A stretch of DNA of 64,000 nt from an uncultured Lachnospiraceae bacterium (GTDB lineage: Bacteria > Bacillota > Clostridia > Lachnospirales > Lachnospiraceae), in the NCBI GenBank assembly GCA_947625015.1, contig CANQMR010000004.1, forward strand, positions 62,001 through 126,000, written 5' to 3'. Shown one piece after another: positions 34,335-43,954 of the stretch. The position numbers were made by a program, and so were the translations under genes. A model generated the notes under the pieces. It was not told the DNA's origin. It did not search any database and worked only from the letters and a program-made list of their open reading frames with translations. Position 1 is the stretch's first letter. Each line of letters starts with the position of its first letter.

Positions 34335-35213
34335 TTGATCAAAAGCATGACCGGTTTTGGCCGGGCAGAGAGCGTGACAAAAGAGCGCAGGATTGTGATT
34401 GAGATGAAATCGGTGAATCACAGATACTGCGATATGAATATAAAAATGCCAAAAAAACTTAATTTTTTTGAGACTTCCATCAGGAATTATCTGAAAAATT
34501 ATATTGGCAGGGGAAAGGTGGACATTTTCATTACCTATGAGGATTATACGGAGAATAATGTCTGCGTAAAGTACAATCAGGAGATTGCGTCTGCATATGT
34601 GAAGTATATACAGCAGATGGCAGATACCTTTGAACTGAAAAACGATCTGTCGGCGGCCTCCCTGTCCCGTTATCCGGAGGTATTAACCTTAGAGGAACAG
34701 TCAGAGAACGAGGAGGAACTCTGGAAGGATTTTGTCGTGGTGTTAGACCAGGCGGCTAAACAGTTTGTGGAATCCAGAACAGTGGAGGGAGAAGCATTAA
34801 AGGCGGATCTGTTGGAGAAATTAGAAGGTATGCTTGCCATGGTGGAATACATCGAATCCTATTCCCCTTCTTTGGTTGAGGAATACCGGAACAAATTAGA
34901 AGCTAAGGTGAAAGAGCTGTTAGAAGGGGCGGCGATAGACGAGAGCCGGATTGCCACAGAGGTTACGATATACGCCGATAAGATCTGTGTGGATGAGGAG
35001 ACGGTAAGGCTTAGAAGCCATATTGAAAATACCCGGGCCATTCTATTAGAGGGCGGCAATGTGGGACGCAAGCTTGACTTTATTGCCCAGGAGATGAACA
35101 GGGAGGCCAATACCATACTTTCCAAGGCAAATTCCTTAGCGATTTCCAACAAGGCGATTGATTTAAAGACCGAGATTGAGAAAGTAAGGGAGCAGATACA
35201 GAATATTGAGTAG
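34335..35213 (+). CDS. yicC: YicC-family endoribonuclease
   Basis: This 292-residue protein begins MIKSMTGFGRAE when started at TTG 34335, the form usual in the family, and AAGGTGAG lies just upstream; the GTG at 34326 leaves no room for a ribosome site. The C-terminal DUF1732 region RKLDFIAQEMNREANTILSKANSLAISNKAIDLKTEIEKVREQIQNIE is diagnostic. YicC proteins cleave RNA in E. coli and Bacillus. It is followed by gmk and rpoZ, a conserved Firmicutes trio. Confidence 0.92.
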   Translation: MIKSMTGFGRAESVTKERRIVIEMKSVNHRYCDMNIKMPKKLNFFETSIRNYLKNYIGRGKVDIFITYEDYTENNVCVKYNQEIASAYVKYIQQMADTFELKNDLSAASLSRYPEVLTLEEQSENEEELWKDFVVVLDQAAKQFVESRTVEGEALKADLLEKLEGMLAMVEYIESYSPSLVEEYRNKLEAKVKELLEGAAIDESRIATEVTIYADKICVDEETVRLRSHIENTRAILLEGGNVGRKLDFIAQEMNREANTILSKANSLAISNKAIDLKTEIEKVREQIQNIE

Positions 35214-35225
35214 AGGGGGAGGCAT

Positions 35226-35861
35226 ATGAAGAAAAAAGGTGTGTTGATTGTCATCTCCGGATTTTCCGGCGTAGGCAAGGGAACCGTTGTAAAGAAGCTG
35301 ATTGAAAAATATCACTACAGCCTTTCCATTTCCGCCACCACCAGAGCGCCAAGAGCCGGAGAGGTAGACGGGCAGGATTACTATTTTAAGAGCGTGGAAG
35401 AGTTTCGCAATCTCATTGACTATAACGGTTTTATCGAGTGGGCCCAGTATGTGGAGAACTATTACGGCACGCCCCGGAAATATGTGGAAGAGGAGCTTGC
35501 CAAAGGCAACAATGTCATTTTGGAGATTGAGGTACAGGGCGCCATGCGGGTAAAGGAGCAGTACCCGGATGCAGTGCTGATTTTCTTGACCGCGCCGGAC
35601 GCCGCCAATCTGAAAAAGCGTTTGGAGGGAAGGGGCACCGAGGATGCAAAGGTAATTGCCAAACGGTTAAAGCGGGCTTATGAAGAGACCGACGATATGG
35701 AAAAATACGATTATCTGGTCATCAATGATGATTTGGATACCTGTGTGGACAATGTAAATGCTGTGATCGTGGCGGAGAGCTGTAAAACCGCCAATAACAG
35801 GGAATATATTACAAAGACAAAAAATGAATTAAAGGATATTCGAAAGGAGATAGTTTCATGA
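35226..35861 (+). CDS. gmk: Guanylate kinase
   Basis: This 211-residue enzyme phosphorylates GMP to GDP. The P-loop is SGFSGVGKGTVVKKL; ATTRAPRAGEVDGQDYYF and FIEWAQYVENYYGTP are GMP-binding signatures. The start follows AGGGGGAGG. Its stop overlaps the rpoZ start by 4 nt. Confidence 0.97.
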   Translation: MKKKGVLIVISGFSGVGKGTVVKKLIEKYHYSLSISATTRAPRAGEVDGQDYYFKSVEEFRNLIDYNGFIEWAQYVENYYGTPRKYVEEELAKGNNVILEIEVQGAMRVKEQYPDAVLIFLTAPDAANLKKRLEGRGTEDAKVIAKRLKRAYEETDDMEKYDYLVINDDLDTCVDNVNAVIVAESCKTANNREYITKTKNELKDIRKEIVS

Positions 35862-36100
35862 TTCATCCATCTTACAGTGATTTAATGGCAGTCGTTAACA
35901 GTGAGGTTGAGCAGGGAGAGCATCCGGTTGTACAGAGCCGTTACTCCATTGTATTGGCCACAGCAAAGCGGGCGAGACAGATTATTGCCGGAGAGGAGCC
36001 TTTAGTGGAGGCGGAGGGAAAGAAACCGTTGTCTGCCGCAGTAGAGGAGCTTTATCAGGGCAAGGTTAAGATTGTAGGCGATGAGGAAGACGAGGAGTAG
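35858..36100 (+). CDS. rpoZ: RNA polymerase omega subunit
   Basis: This 80-residue subunit helps fold beta-prime. It has MIHPSYSDLMAVVN, SRYSIVLATAKRARQIIAG and the C-terminal KPLSAAVEELYQGKVKI typical of Clostridia. It is coupled to gmk and ends before a terminator. coaBC, often next, is absent here and murE follows instead. Confidence 0.93.
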   Translation: MIHPSYSDLMAVVNSEVEQGEHPVVQSRYSIVLATAKRARQIIAGEEPLVEAEGKKPLSAAVEELYQGKVKIVGDEEDEE

Positions 36101-36106
36101 ACAGGT

Positions 36107-36134
36107 GGCAGGCAGGACAGCCTGCCCTTTCTTT
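36107..36134 (+). terminator. Rho-independent terminator after rpoZ
   Basis: A perfect 7-bp GC-rich stem (GGCAGGC with GCCTGCC) with a 6-nt loop is followed by CTTTCTTTA. Confidence 0.8.
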
Positions 36135-36169
36135 ATGCAGAAAGTTATTTGAAATAGGAGGTTAGGGAT

Positions 36170-37675
36170 ATGAAGTTGGAGGGATTATTAGAGGGGCTTA
36201 ATTATACTCTGGTACAGGGGAGTCTGGACACAGAGGTTACCGCAGTGGAAAACGACTCCCGGAAGGTACGGGAGGGCGCGCTTTTTTTCTGTATAACAGG
36301 GGCGGTGTTTGACGGGCATAAGTATGCGAAGGAAGTGGCCGAAAAGAAAGCCTCCGTCCTTGTGGTGGAACAGGATATTGATACAGCGGAAGTGGGAGAG
36401 ACGACAATCATCAAGGTACCGAGCACGCGTTACGCCATGGGAATGATGGGGGCCGCATTTTACGGACACCCGGCAGATGAACTGACCGTAATCGGCATTA
36501 CCGGAACGAAGGGAAAGACGACTACAACCTATATGATTAAGGCCATGTTAGAGGCGGCGGGGCATAAGACCGGACTGATTGGAACCATTGAGACCATTAT
36601 CGGGAATCAGGCGACTCCGGCCAGCCATACCACGCCGGAATCCCTGGTCATCCAGCAGTCCTTACGGGAAATGGTGGATGCGGGGCTTGACAGCGTGGTG
36701 ATGGAGGTTTCCTCCCAGGGGCTGATGCTTGACCGGGTGGCAGGAATCTCGTTTGATTACGGTATTTTTACCAATCTGTCCAAGGACCATATCGGGCCGA
36801 ATGAACACAAGAGCTTTGAGGAGTATCTGGGCTGGAAGGCCAAACTGTTTACTCTTTGTAAGACGGGAATCTTTAATGCGGACGACGCCCATTATGAGCA
36901 GATTCTTAAGGACCATACCTGCCGGGTGATTACCTTTGGCACAAAGGAGGGGGCGGATTATATTGCCAAGGACAGAAAACTGTATGGAAAGGACGGGCGA
37001 CTCGGCATTACCTATCAGTTGGAAGGAAAGTGTGAGGCTAAAGTTTTAGTCAGCATGCCCGGAGAATTTTCCGTATATAATTCCCTGTCCGCCATTGCCG
37101 TAGCCAGGGAAATGGGCGTGCCGCTTGACCGGATTCTTTCCATATTGACGGATATCCATGTAAAGGGCAGGGTGGAAATGATCCCTATTTCCGACGCTTT
37201 TACGCTGCTTATTGACTACGCCCACAATGCGGTGAGCTTGGAGAGTATTTTAACCACTCTTCGGGCCTATGAGCCAAAACGGCTGGTTTCCTTGTTTGGC
37301 TGCGGGGGAAACCGCTCTAAGGACCGCCGGTTTGAAATGGGCGAGGTGTCCGGGAGGTTAGCGGACCTTACGGTAATTACTTCTGACAATCCGAGAAATG
37401 AAGAACCCCAGGCCATTATTGACGATATCCGTACCGGAATTTCTAAGACGGACGGGGAATTTGTGGAGATTATCGACCGGAAGGAAGCCATCCGGTATGT
37501 GGTGATGAACGCCCGAAAAGGGGATGTAATTGTGTTGGCCGGAAAAGGGCATGAAGATTATCAGGAGATTAAGGGAACGAAACACCATATGGATGAGCGG
37601 GATTTAATCCGGGAGATACTGGAGGAAGAAGATGTCACCAAAATATGCGGATATCATAATCGATATTTCTCATGA
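36170..37675 (+). CDS. murE: UDP-MurNAc-tripeptide synthetase, m-DAP type
   Basis: This 501-residue Mur ligase adds the third residue of the peptidoglycan stem peptide. The ATP motif is GITGTKGKTTTTYMIKAML; HTTPESLVIQQSL, and the specificity motif DNPRNEEP, indicate meso-diaminopimelate rather than lysine. The start follows AGGAGG. The last 44 nt overlap priA in another frame, giving a ~14-residue tail that homologues may lack. It stands apart from the main mur cluster, which is not in the window. Confidence 0.94.
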   Translation: MKLEGLLEGLNYTLVQGSLDTEVTAVENDSRKVREGALFFCITGAVFDGHKYAKEVAEKKASVLVVEQDIDTAEVGETTIIKVPSTRYAMGMMGAAFYGHPADELTVIGITGTKGKTTTTYMIKAMLEAAGHKTGLIGTIETIIGNQATPASHTTPESLVIQQSLREMVDAGLDSVVMEVSSQGLMLDRVAGISFDYGIFTNLSKDHIGPNEHKSFEEYLGWKAKLFTLCKTGIFNADDAHYEQILKDHTCRVITFGTKEGADYIAKDRKLYGKDGRLGITYQLEGKCEAKVLVSMPGEFSVYNSLSAIAVAREMGVPLDRILSILTDIHVKGRVEMIPISDAFTLLIDYAHNAVSLESILTTLRAYEPKRLVSLFGCGGNRSKDRRFEMGEVSGRLADLTVITSDNPRNEEPQAIIDDIRTGISKTDGEFVEIIDRKEAIRYVVMNARKGDVIVLAGKGHEDYQEIKGTKHHMDERDLIREILEEEDVTKICGYHNRYFS

Positions 37676-39899
37676 AGCCATAGACCGTACCTTTCAATAT
37701 AAGGTGCCGGACAGATTAAGGGATAAGCTGCAAATAGGCACAAAGGTGTCCGTCCCTTTTGGGCGGGGCAGCCACATGAGAAGCGGCTATGTAGTTTCTT
37801 TTTCGGAAACGCCGGTCTTTGAAAAAGAGCGGCTTAAAGAGATTGCAGATGTATACGAGGGTGCGGTTGCTGTGGAGGATTCCCTGATTGAGCTGGCGGC
37901 TTTTATCCGGGAACAGTATGGCTCTACCATGATTAACGCCTTAAAGACGGTAATGCCCATCAGGGAAAAAGTGAGAGGGCTTACCAGACGGCAGGTAAGG
38001 CTGTTAATTGACCGGCAGGAGGCTTTAGAAAAGCTTGCGCTTTACCGGAAGAAAAATGCCAGGGCAAAGGAGCGGCTGTTAGTGGAATTGATGGACGTCC
38101 GGGTCATTGCTTATCCCATTGTCACCGGAAAGCTGAACATTTCCTCCGCGACATTGAAAGCCATGGAAAATGAACAGGTCATCGCTATCGAGGAAGAGGG
38201 GTATGACAGGGAGATTTTCAGTGAGGAGGAAAAACGGGAAGATGCGTTAGCGGGCACCGGCAAGGAATGTCCCAACGCAGAGCAGAAGACTGCCATTGAT
38301 ACCATTTTAGGAGATTACGAAAAGGGACGGCAGGGAACTTATCTCTTAAAGGGCGTAACCGGAAGCGGCAAGACGTTAGTCTATATTGAGGTTATTGACC
38401 GCATTGTGGCCATGGGAAAACAGGCGATTGTGTTAATTCCGGAGATTGCCCTCACCTATCAGACGGTCAAACGGTTCCGCAAACGGTTTGGGGACCGGGT
38501 GACGATTATGAACTCCCGGCTGAGCAAGGGGGAACGGTACGAACAGTTTGAAAAGGCAAAAAAGGGCGAGGTCTCTGTGATGATCGGTCCCCGGTCCGCC
38601 CTCTTTGCCCCCTTTCCCAATCTGGGGCTTATTGTCGTGGACGAGGAGCATGAGACCAGCTATAAGAGCGAGTACCCCCCAAAATACCATGCCAGGGAGG
38701 TAGCCATAAAACGGGGACAGATGGCAGGGGCCAGCGTGTTATTAGGCTCCGCCACGCCTTCGGTAGAGTCCTATTACCATGCCCTAAACGGCGACTACAA
38801 ACTGCTGACGCTGTCAAAGCGGGCAAAGGAGGATTCTTTCCTTGCCCGGGTGTTCGTGGCGGATATGCGCGAGGAATTAAAAAGGGGAAACCGGGGAATA
38901 TTTAGTAACAGATTACAGGAACTGATGCGGGACCGGCTTGATGCGGGACAGCAGATTATACTGTTTTTGAACCGCCGGGGACATACCGGTTTTATCTCCT
39001 GTAGAAGCTGCGGGCATGTGTTCAAATGCCCTCACTGTGATGTGTCCTTAACCAGTCATTTTTCCGGCACCAATCGGGAAAAGCTGGTATGCCATTACTG
39101 CGGCTATGAGCAGAAGCGGCCGGCCCTCTGCCCTGAGTGCCAGTCCCGGTACATTGGCGGGTTTGGCGTTGGCACCCAGAAGGTAGAGGAGGAGGCGGCA
39201 AAGCTTTTTCCCAGGGCTAAAATTCTGCGGATGGATATGGATACCACCCGGAATAAGGACGCCCATGAGCAGATATTGAGCCGGTTTGCCAACGGGGAAG
39301 CGGATATTTTAGTGGGCACCCAGATGATTGTAAAGGGACATGACTTTTCCAATGTCACGCTGGTGGGCGTGGTGGCCGCCGACCTGACCCTCTTTGAAAA
39401 TGATTACCGCTCCGCCGAGCGTACCTTCGATTTGCTGACACAGGCGGCGGGCCGGGCAGGAAGGGGCAGCCTTAAAGGGGATGTCGTTATTCAGACCTAT
39501 GCGCCGGAGCATTACTGTATTGAGACCGCTGCCAGACAGGATTATCAGGCGTTTTATGAAGAGGAACGGGCTTACAGGGAACTGCTTGCCTATCCGCCGT
39601 TTACCCATGTGCTGGCGGTGTTCATGGAGCAGGAGGACTATGACGCGCTTTGCGCCTTTGCCGGCCGGCTGACAGAAAAGCTGACAGAGTGGGGAGAACA
39701 TGCCGGGGTAAGGGTAACCGGCCCATGCGACGCCACCATTGTCAAGATAAACGACCGGTACCGCAGAGTGATTTATTTAAAGCACAAGGAATATGGCGAA
39801 CTGACCAAAATAAAGGACAGGGCGGAGGCTTTTTTAGAGAGCCGGACGCAAAAAGGCTGCCAGGTGACATTTGATTTTGACCCTTTACATTCCTATTAA
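37632..39899 (+). CDS. priA: Primosomal protein N' (replication restart helicase PriA)
   Basis: This 755-residue helicase restarts stalled replication forks. An N-terminal DNA-binding domain is followed by the helicase core with Walker A GVTGSGKTLVYIEVI, DEEHETSYKSE, and GSATPSVESY. The zinc region has CRSCGHVFKCPHCDVSL and CHYCGYEQKRPALCPEC. FDLLTQAAGRAGR is motif VI. The ATG, behind GGAGGAAG, lies 44 nt inside murE, so the two are coupled. Confidence 0.96.
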   Translation: MSPKYADIIIDISHEAIDRTFQYKVPDRLRDKLQIGTKVSVPFGRGSHMRSGYVVSFSETPVFEKERLKEIADVYEGAVAVEDSLIELAAFIREQYGSTMINALKTVMPIREKVRGLTRRQVRLLIDRQEALEKLALYRKKNARAKERLLVELMDVRVIAYPIVTGKLNISSATLKAMENEQVIAIEEEGYDREIFSEEEKREDALAGTGKECPNAEQKTAIDTILGDYEKGRQGTYLLKGVTGSGKTLVYIEVIDRIVAMGKQAIVLIPEIALTYQTVKRFRKRFGDRVTIMNSRLSKGERYEQFEKAKKGEVSVMIGPRSALFAPFPNLGLIVVDEEHETSYKSEYPPKYHAREVAIKRGQMAGASVLLGSATPSVESYYHALNGDYKLLTLSKRAKEDSFLARVFVADMREELKRGNRGIFSNRLQELMRDRLDAGQQIILFLNRRGHTGFISCRSCGHVFKCPHCDVSLTSHFSGTNREKLVCHYCGYEQKRPALCPECQSRYIGGFGVGTQKVEEEAAKLFPRAKILRMDMDTTRNKDAHEQILSRFANGEADILVGTQMIVKGHDFSNVTLVGVVAADLTLFENDYRSAERTFDLLTQAAGRAGRGSLKGDVVIQTYAPEHYCIETAARQDYQAFYEEERAYRELLAYPPFTHVLAVFMEQEDYDALCAFAGRLTEKLTEWGEHAGVRVTGPCDATIVKINDRYRRVIYLKHKEYGELTKIKDRAEAFLESRTQKGCQVTFDFDPLHSY

Positions 39900-39903
39900 G
39901 GTT

Positions 39904-39940
39904 CCGGTTAAGGCGGACAGCCGCCTGTTTTGTGGACCGG
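39904..39940 (+). terminator. Terminator after priA
   Basis: A 6-bp stem (AGGCGG, loop ACAG, CCGCCT) is followed by GTTTTGT, enclosed by a second 5-bp pairing CCGGT/ACCGG. Confidence 0.6.
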
Positions 39941-40026
39941 AGATAGTGACAAGTCGGACGGAATGTGTTAGAATGTGTATTTAGTTGTGATTATGTAGTT
40001 TGAAGGATAAGGAGAGAGGAAAGAAC

Positions 40027-40524
40027 ATGGCACTGCGACAGATAAGGTATGACGGAGATGATATTTTAAGAAAGAAATGCAAGGAAGTAAAAGAGATGTC
40101 GGAGCGTACCCTGACATTAATCCAGGATATGTTTGATACCATGTATGACGCAGACGGCGTAGGGTTAGCGGCTCCTCAGGTGGGCGTGCTAAAGAGAATC
40201 GTGGTGATTGATGTGGACGGTGAGACGCCTTATGTGTTAGTCAATCCGGTTATTGTGGAAAAAGAGGGTCAGCAGACCGGGGACGAGGGCTGTCTAAGCC
40301 TGCCGGGAAAGGTGGCGGTCGTCACAAGACCGAACCGCGTAGTCTGCAAATGCTTAAATGCGGATATGGAGGAAGTAACCATTGAAGGTGAAGGGCTTTT
40401 GGCCAGGGCAATCTGCCATGAGGTGGACCATTTAGAGGGAATCCTTTATAAGGATGTGGCCAGCGAGCCCCTGCGGGATGTGGAATATCCGGAGGATTCC
40501 GGTGGAGAGGGCGGCAGCAGATAG
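40027..40524 (+). CDS. def: Peptide deformylase
   Basis: This 165-residue metalloenzyme removes the formyl group from new proteins. All three motifs are present: GVGLAAPQVG, EGCLSLPG (metal Cys) and HEVDHLEG (metal His pair with Glu). ATG 40027 lies behind GGAGAGAGG; a TTG-initiated frame from 40000 is unlikely. It is the first gene of def-fmt-rsmB-rlmN. Confidence 0.96.
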   Translation: MALRQIRYDGDDILRKKCKEVKEMSERTLTLIQDMFDTMYDADGVGLAAPQVGVLKRIVVIDVDGETPYVLVNPVIVEKEGQQTGDEGCLSLPGKVAVVTRPNRVVCKCLNADMEEVTIEGEGLLARAICHEVDHLEGILYKDVASEPLRDVEYPEDSGGEGGSR

Positions 40525-40588
40525 CAGCCCTTTCCTTAGTTACGGAAAAGTTTCGCATATGGACAGAGAAAAGTCAGGTGGTGGTGTG

Positions 40589-41521
40589 ATGAAGATTGTA
40601 TATATGGGAACGCCGGATTTTGCAGTGGATACCTTAGAGGCCATTGTGAAGGCGGGGCATGAGGTGGCGCTGGTCGTTACCCAGCCGGACAAGGCAAAGG
40701 GCCGGGGAAAGAAACTGACTTATACGCCGGTAAAGGAAAAAGCAATGGAATACGGGCTGGCGGTTGCCCAGCCGGAAAAAGTAAGGGAAGAAGGATTTGT
40801 CGAGCAGTTAAAAAAGATTGCCCCGGATGTCATTGTCGTAGTGGCGTTTGGCCAGATTCTTCCGGAGTCCATATTGGAAATTCCGCCCTATGGGTGTATC
40901 AATGTACATGCCTCCCTGCTTCCCGCATACCGGGGCGCGGCCCCCATTCAGTGGGCGGTAATCGACGGCCTTAAGGAGACGGGCGTTACCACCATGTATA
41001 TGGAAAAGGGGTTGGATACCGGGGATATCATCTGTCAGGAGCGGGTGGCGTTGGCGGAGGATGAGACCGGCGGTTCTTTGTTTGACCGTCTTTCTAAGAC
41101 CGGAGCCAGACTTTTATTAACCACTCTAGAGCAGTTAGAACAGGGAACCGCAGTGCGGACGAAACAGGACGACAGCCTTGCCTCCTATGCCAAAATGCTG
41201 ACTAAGGATATGGGACGGCTTGATTTTACGGAGGATGCGGAAAAGCTAGAGCGGCTGATCCGGGGACTGAACCCATGGCCCAGCGCATACACGACGATAA
41301 AGGGCAAATCCATGAAGATATTTGCCGCCGAGGTGGTATCCGGATATCCGGATATGGAGCCGGGGACTGTGGCTAAAGTGGATAAGAAGGGCTTTACCGT
41401 CTGCTGTAAAAACGGAGCCCTGCGCATTTTAACTCTTCAGTTAGAGGGGAAAAAGCGTATGGATGCAGAGGCGTTTTTGCGGGGATACGATATGCAGGAA
41501 GGAATCCGGTTAGGGGAATAG
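40589..41521 (+). CDS. fmt: Methionyl-tRNA formyltransferase
   Basis: This 310-residue enzyme formylates initiator Met-tRNA, the counterpart of def. Motifs are MGTPDFAVDTLEAI, VTQPDKAKGRGKK, CINVHASLLPAYRGAAPIQWA and RGLNPWPSAYT. ATG 40589 follows AGGTGGTG; an in-frame opening at 40454 overlaps def and is rejected. Confidence 0.96.
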   Translation: MKIVYMGTPDFAVDTLEAIVKAGHEVALVVTQPDKAKGRGKKLTYTPVKEKAMEYGLAVAQPEKVREEGFVEQLKKIAPDVIVVVAFGQILPESILEIPPYGCINVHASLLPAYRGAAPIQWAVIDGLKETGVTTMYMEKGLDTGDIICQERVALAEDETGGSLFDRLSKTGARLLLTTLEQLEQGTAVRTKQDDSLASYAKMLTKDMGRLDFTEDAEKLERLIRGLNPWPSAYTTIKGKSMKIFAAEVVSGYPDMEPGTVAKVDKKGFTVCCKNGALRILTLQLEGKKRMDAEAFLRGYDMQEGIRLGE

Positions 41522-41549
41522 ACAGGCAATTTGGGAAAGGTACAAAAAT

Positions 41550-42908
41550 ATGGCAAAAGAAAATATCCGGCTGCTGGCCTTGGATATCTTATTGGAAGCA
41601 GAAAAAAAGAATGTGTTTGTCAAGGACGTCTTAAACCGGATGCTTTCCGGCAGACAGTTTATGGACAAGCAGGACCGGGCGTTTATTACCCGCATAGTGG
41701 AGGGAGTTACGGAATATCAGGTGAGGCTTGACTATGTCATTGACTGTTTCAGTAGCCGGAAGACGGCTAAATGCAAACCGGCCATTCGCTGTATTTTGCG
41801 CATGGGCGTTTATCAGATTCTCTATATGGACAGCGTGCCGGATGAGGCGGCCTGCAATGAATGTGTGAAGCTGGCGAAGCAGAAAAGTTTTCAGAATTTA
41901 TCCGGTTTTGTCAACGGTGTGCTGCGAAGCGTGGCAAGGAACCGGGAAGAGATTTCCTACCCGAAATGGGAAGAGGATTTTGTGGCCTGCCTGTCTGTTA
42001 CCTATTCCATGCCTGCCTGGATTATCCGGCATATGGCGGATTGGTATGGGGTGGAAAAGACAAAGAAGATATTAGCGGCTTCCTTAGAGACCGCAGATTT
42101 GACGGTCAGGGTAAATTCAAAAAAAGCGGACGGCAAAGACTTAATGAAACGGTGGAGGGAAAAGGGCATTGAAGCGGAGGCGGGCAGCTATGTACCGGAG
42201 GCCTTTCATCTAAAGAACATTAACTATCCCAGACGGATTCCCGGTTTTTCGGAAGGGGAGATTTTTATTCAGGATGAAAGCTCCATGCTTCTATATCATC
42301 TTACCGATATCAGAAAAAAAGAACGGCCGATTAACATCTTAGACCTTTGCGCGGCTCCCGGAGGAAAGGCAACCCATTTTGCCCAGATGTTGGGAGAGCA
42401 GGCGGAGATTGAGGCCAGGGATGTGTCGGAGCAGAAGTTGGAATTAATCCATGAGAATATCGAGCGGTTAGGCCTTACGAATATCCGTCCTGTCAAATGG
42501 GATGCGTTAGTGCCGGATACAGATAAGAAGGAATGGGCGGATATTGTTATTGCGGATCTGCCCTGCTCCGGGTTTGGCATATTCTCCAAAAAGAATGACA
42601 TAAAATATCATATGAAAGAACAGCAGCTTGTAGAGCTTGCCAATCTACAGCGTACCATACTTGCCAATGCGGCGGACTATGTAAAGCCGGGGGGCCTTTT
42701 GCTGTATAGCACCTGTACCATCAACCCGGCGGAAAATAAGGAAAATGCGGAATGGTTTTTACAGCATTTTCCCTTTGCGCCGGAGGATATCCGAAGCAGG
42801 GTGCCGGAGGAACTGAAACATTTTGTCATCAAGGACAATATGCTTCAGCTAATCCCCGGACTGGTAAAATGCGACGGCTTTTTTATCGCGGAGTTTAGGA
42901 AGAAATGA
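41550..42908 (+). CDS. rsmB: 16S rRNA (cytosine-967-C5)-methyltransferase
   Basis: This 452-residue enzyme has an N-terminal NusB-like RNA-binding domain (ALDILLEAEKKNVFVKDVL; RAFITRIVEGVTEYQVRLDYVI) and a C-terminal SAM domain with LDLCAAPGGKATHFAQML, DLPCSGFGIFSKKNDI (catalytic Cys) and YSTCTINPAENKENAEWFL. The stop overlaps rlmN by 4 nt if rlmN starts at 42905. Confidence 0.95.
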   Translation: MAKENIRLLALDILLEAEKKNVFVKDVLNRMLSGRQFMDKQDRAFITRIVEGVTEYQVRLDYVIDCFSSRKTAKCKPAIRCILRMGVYQILYMDSVPDEAACNECVKLAKQKSFQNLSGFVNGVLRSVARNREEISYPKWEEDFVACLSVTYSMPAWIIRHMADWYGVEKTKKILAASLETADLTVRVNSKKADGKDLMKRWREKGIEAEAGSYVPEAFHLKNINYPRRIPGFSEGEIFIQDESSMLLYHLTDIRKKERPINILDLCAAPGGKATHFAQMLGEQAEIEARDVSEQKLELIHENIERLGLTNIRPVKWDALVPDTDKKEWADIVIADLPCSGFGIFSKKNDIKYHMKEQQLVELANLQRTILANAADYVKPGGLLLYSTCTINPAENKENAEWFLQHFPFAPEDIRSRVPEELKHFVIKDNMLQLIPGLVKCDGFFIAEFRKK

Positions 42909-43942
42909 GGGGAACAATGGACATAAAATCTATGACTTTGCCGGAACTGACAGAGCATATGACAAAGTGGGGATATCCGGGATTTAGGGCAAAGCAGGTA
43001 TATGAGTGGTGCCATAAAAAACTGGTGCGGGATACGGAAGAGATGAGCAATGTGCCCAAGGCTTTGCGGCAGAAGATTGCTGAAGATTATGTCGCTTTAA
43101 CTGTGGCGGACCGGTTGGTGTCAAAAGCGGACGGCACCAACAAATTTGTATTCCGGTTAGCGGACGGCAATGTGATTGAAAGTGTTTTCATGCCTTACCG
43201 CTATGGCAATTCGGTCTGCATTTCTTCTCAGGCGGGCTGCCGCATGGGCTGCCGGTTCTGCGCCTCCACGCTGAACGGGCTTTCCAGAAATCTGACGGCG
43301 TCGGAGATGTTAGACCAGATTTATGCCATTACCCGGATTACCGGAGAGCGGGTTTCCCATGTAGTGGTTATGGGAACCGGGGAGCCCCTTGATAATTTTG
43401 ATAATCTGTGCCGCTTTATCACCCTGATAACGGATGAGAACGGCCTTCATATCAGCCAGAGAAACATTACGGTTTCCAGCTGCGGGTTAGTGCCGGAAAT
43501 CTACCGGTTGGCGGATAAGCAGTTTGCGCTTACCTTTGCCTTGTCTCTGCACGCGCCAAATGATGAAAAGAGAAGGGCGCTGATGCCCGTTGCAGAGCGC
43601 TATACCATTGCAGAGGAGCTTAAGGCGTGCAAATATTATTTTGAAAAAACCGGAAGACGGATTACCTTTGAGTATGCTTTGGCAGCCGGGGAAAATGATA
43701 CCGGCAAGGACGCCGGACAGCTAGCCGCCCTGCTAAAAGGCTTTCCCTGCCATGTGAATCTGATTCCTATCAATCCCGTTAAGGAGCGGGGATACAGGCG
43801 TACAGACAAGGATTCTGTCGAAAATTTTAAACTTTTACTTGAAAAAAATGCAATAGATGTTACTATTAGAAGAGGTATGGGCAGAGATATTGACGCTGCC
43901 TGTGGACAGCTCAGGAAGGCATATATGGATGAGAACGGCTAA
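42905..43942 (+). CDS. rlmN: Dual-specificity RNA methyltransferase RlmN
   Basis: This radical-SAM enzyme makes 2-methyladenosine at A2503 of 23S rRNA and A37 of some tRNAs. The cluster motif is CRMGCRFCAST; GTGEPLDNFDNL and NLIPINPV are diagnostic; the C-terminal catalytic Cys is in DIDAACGQL. Two starts are possible: ATG 42905 (345 residues, behind AGGA) and ATG 42917 (341 residues, behind GAGGGG). The gene precedes the PP2C-kinase pair. Confidence 0.95.
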   Translation: MRGTMDIKSMTLPELTEHMTKWGYPGFRAKQVYEWCHKKLVRDTEEMSNVPKALRQKIAEDYVALTVADRLVSKADGTNKFVFRLADGNVIESVFMPYRYGNSVCISSQAGCRMGCRFCASTLNGLSRNLTASEMLDQIYAITRITGERVSHVVVMGTGEPLDNFDNLCRFITLITDENGLHISQRNITVSSCGLVPEIYRLADKQFALTFALSLHAPNDEKRRALMPVAERYTIAEELKACKYYFEKTGRRITFEYALAAGENDTGKDAGQLAALLKGFPCHVNLIPINPVKERGYRRTDKDSVENFKLLLEKNAIDVTIRRGMGRDIDAACGQLRKAYMDENG

Positions 43943-43954
43943 AGGAGGGTTTAG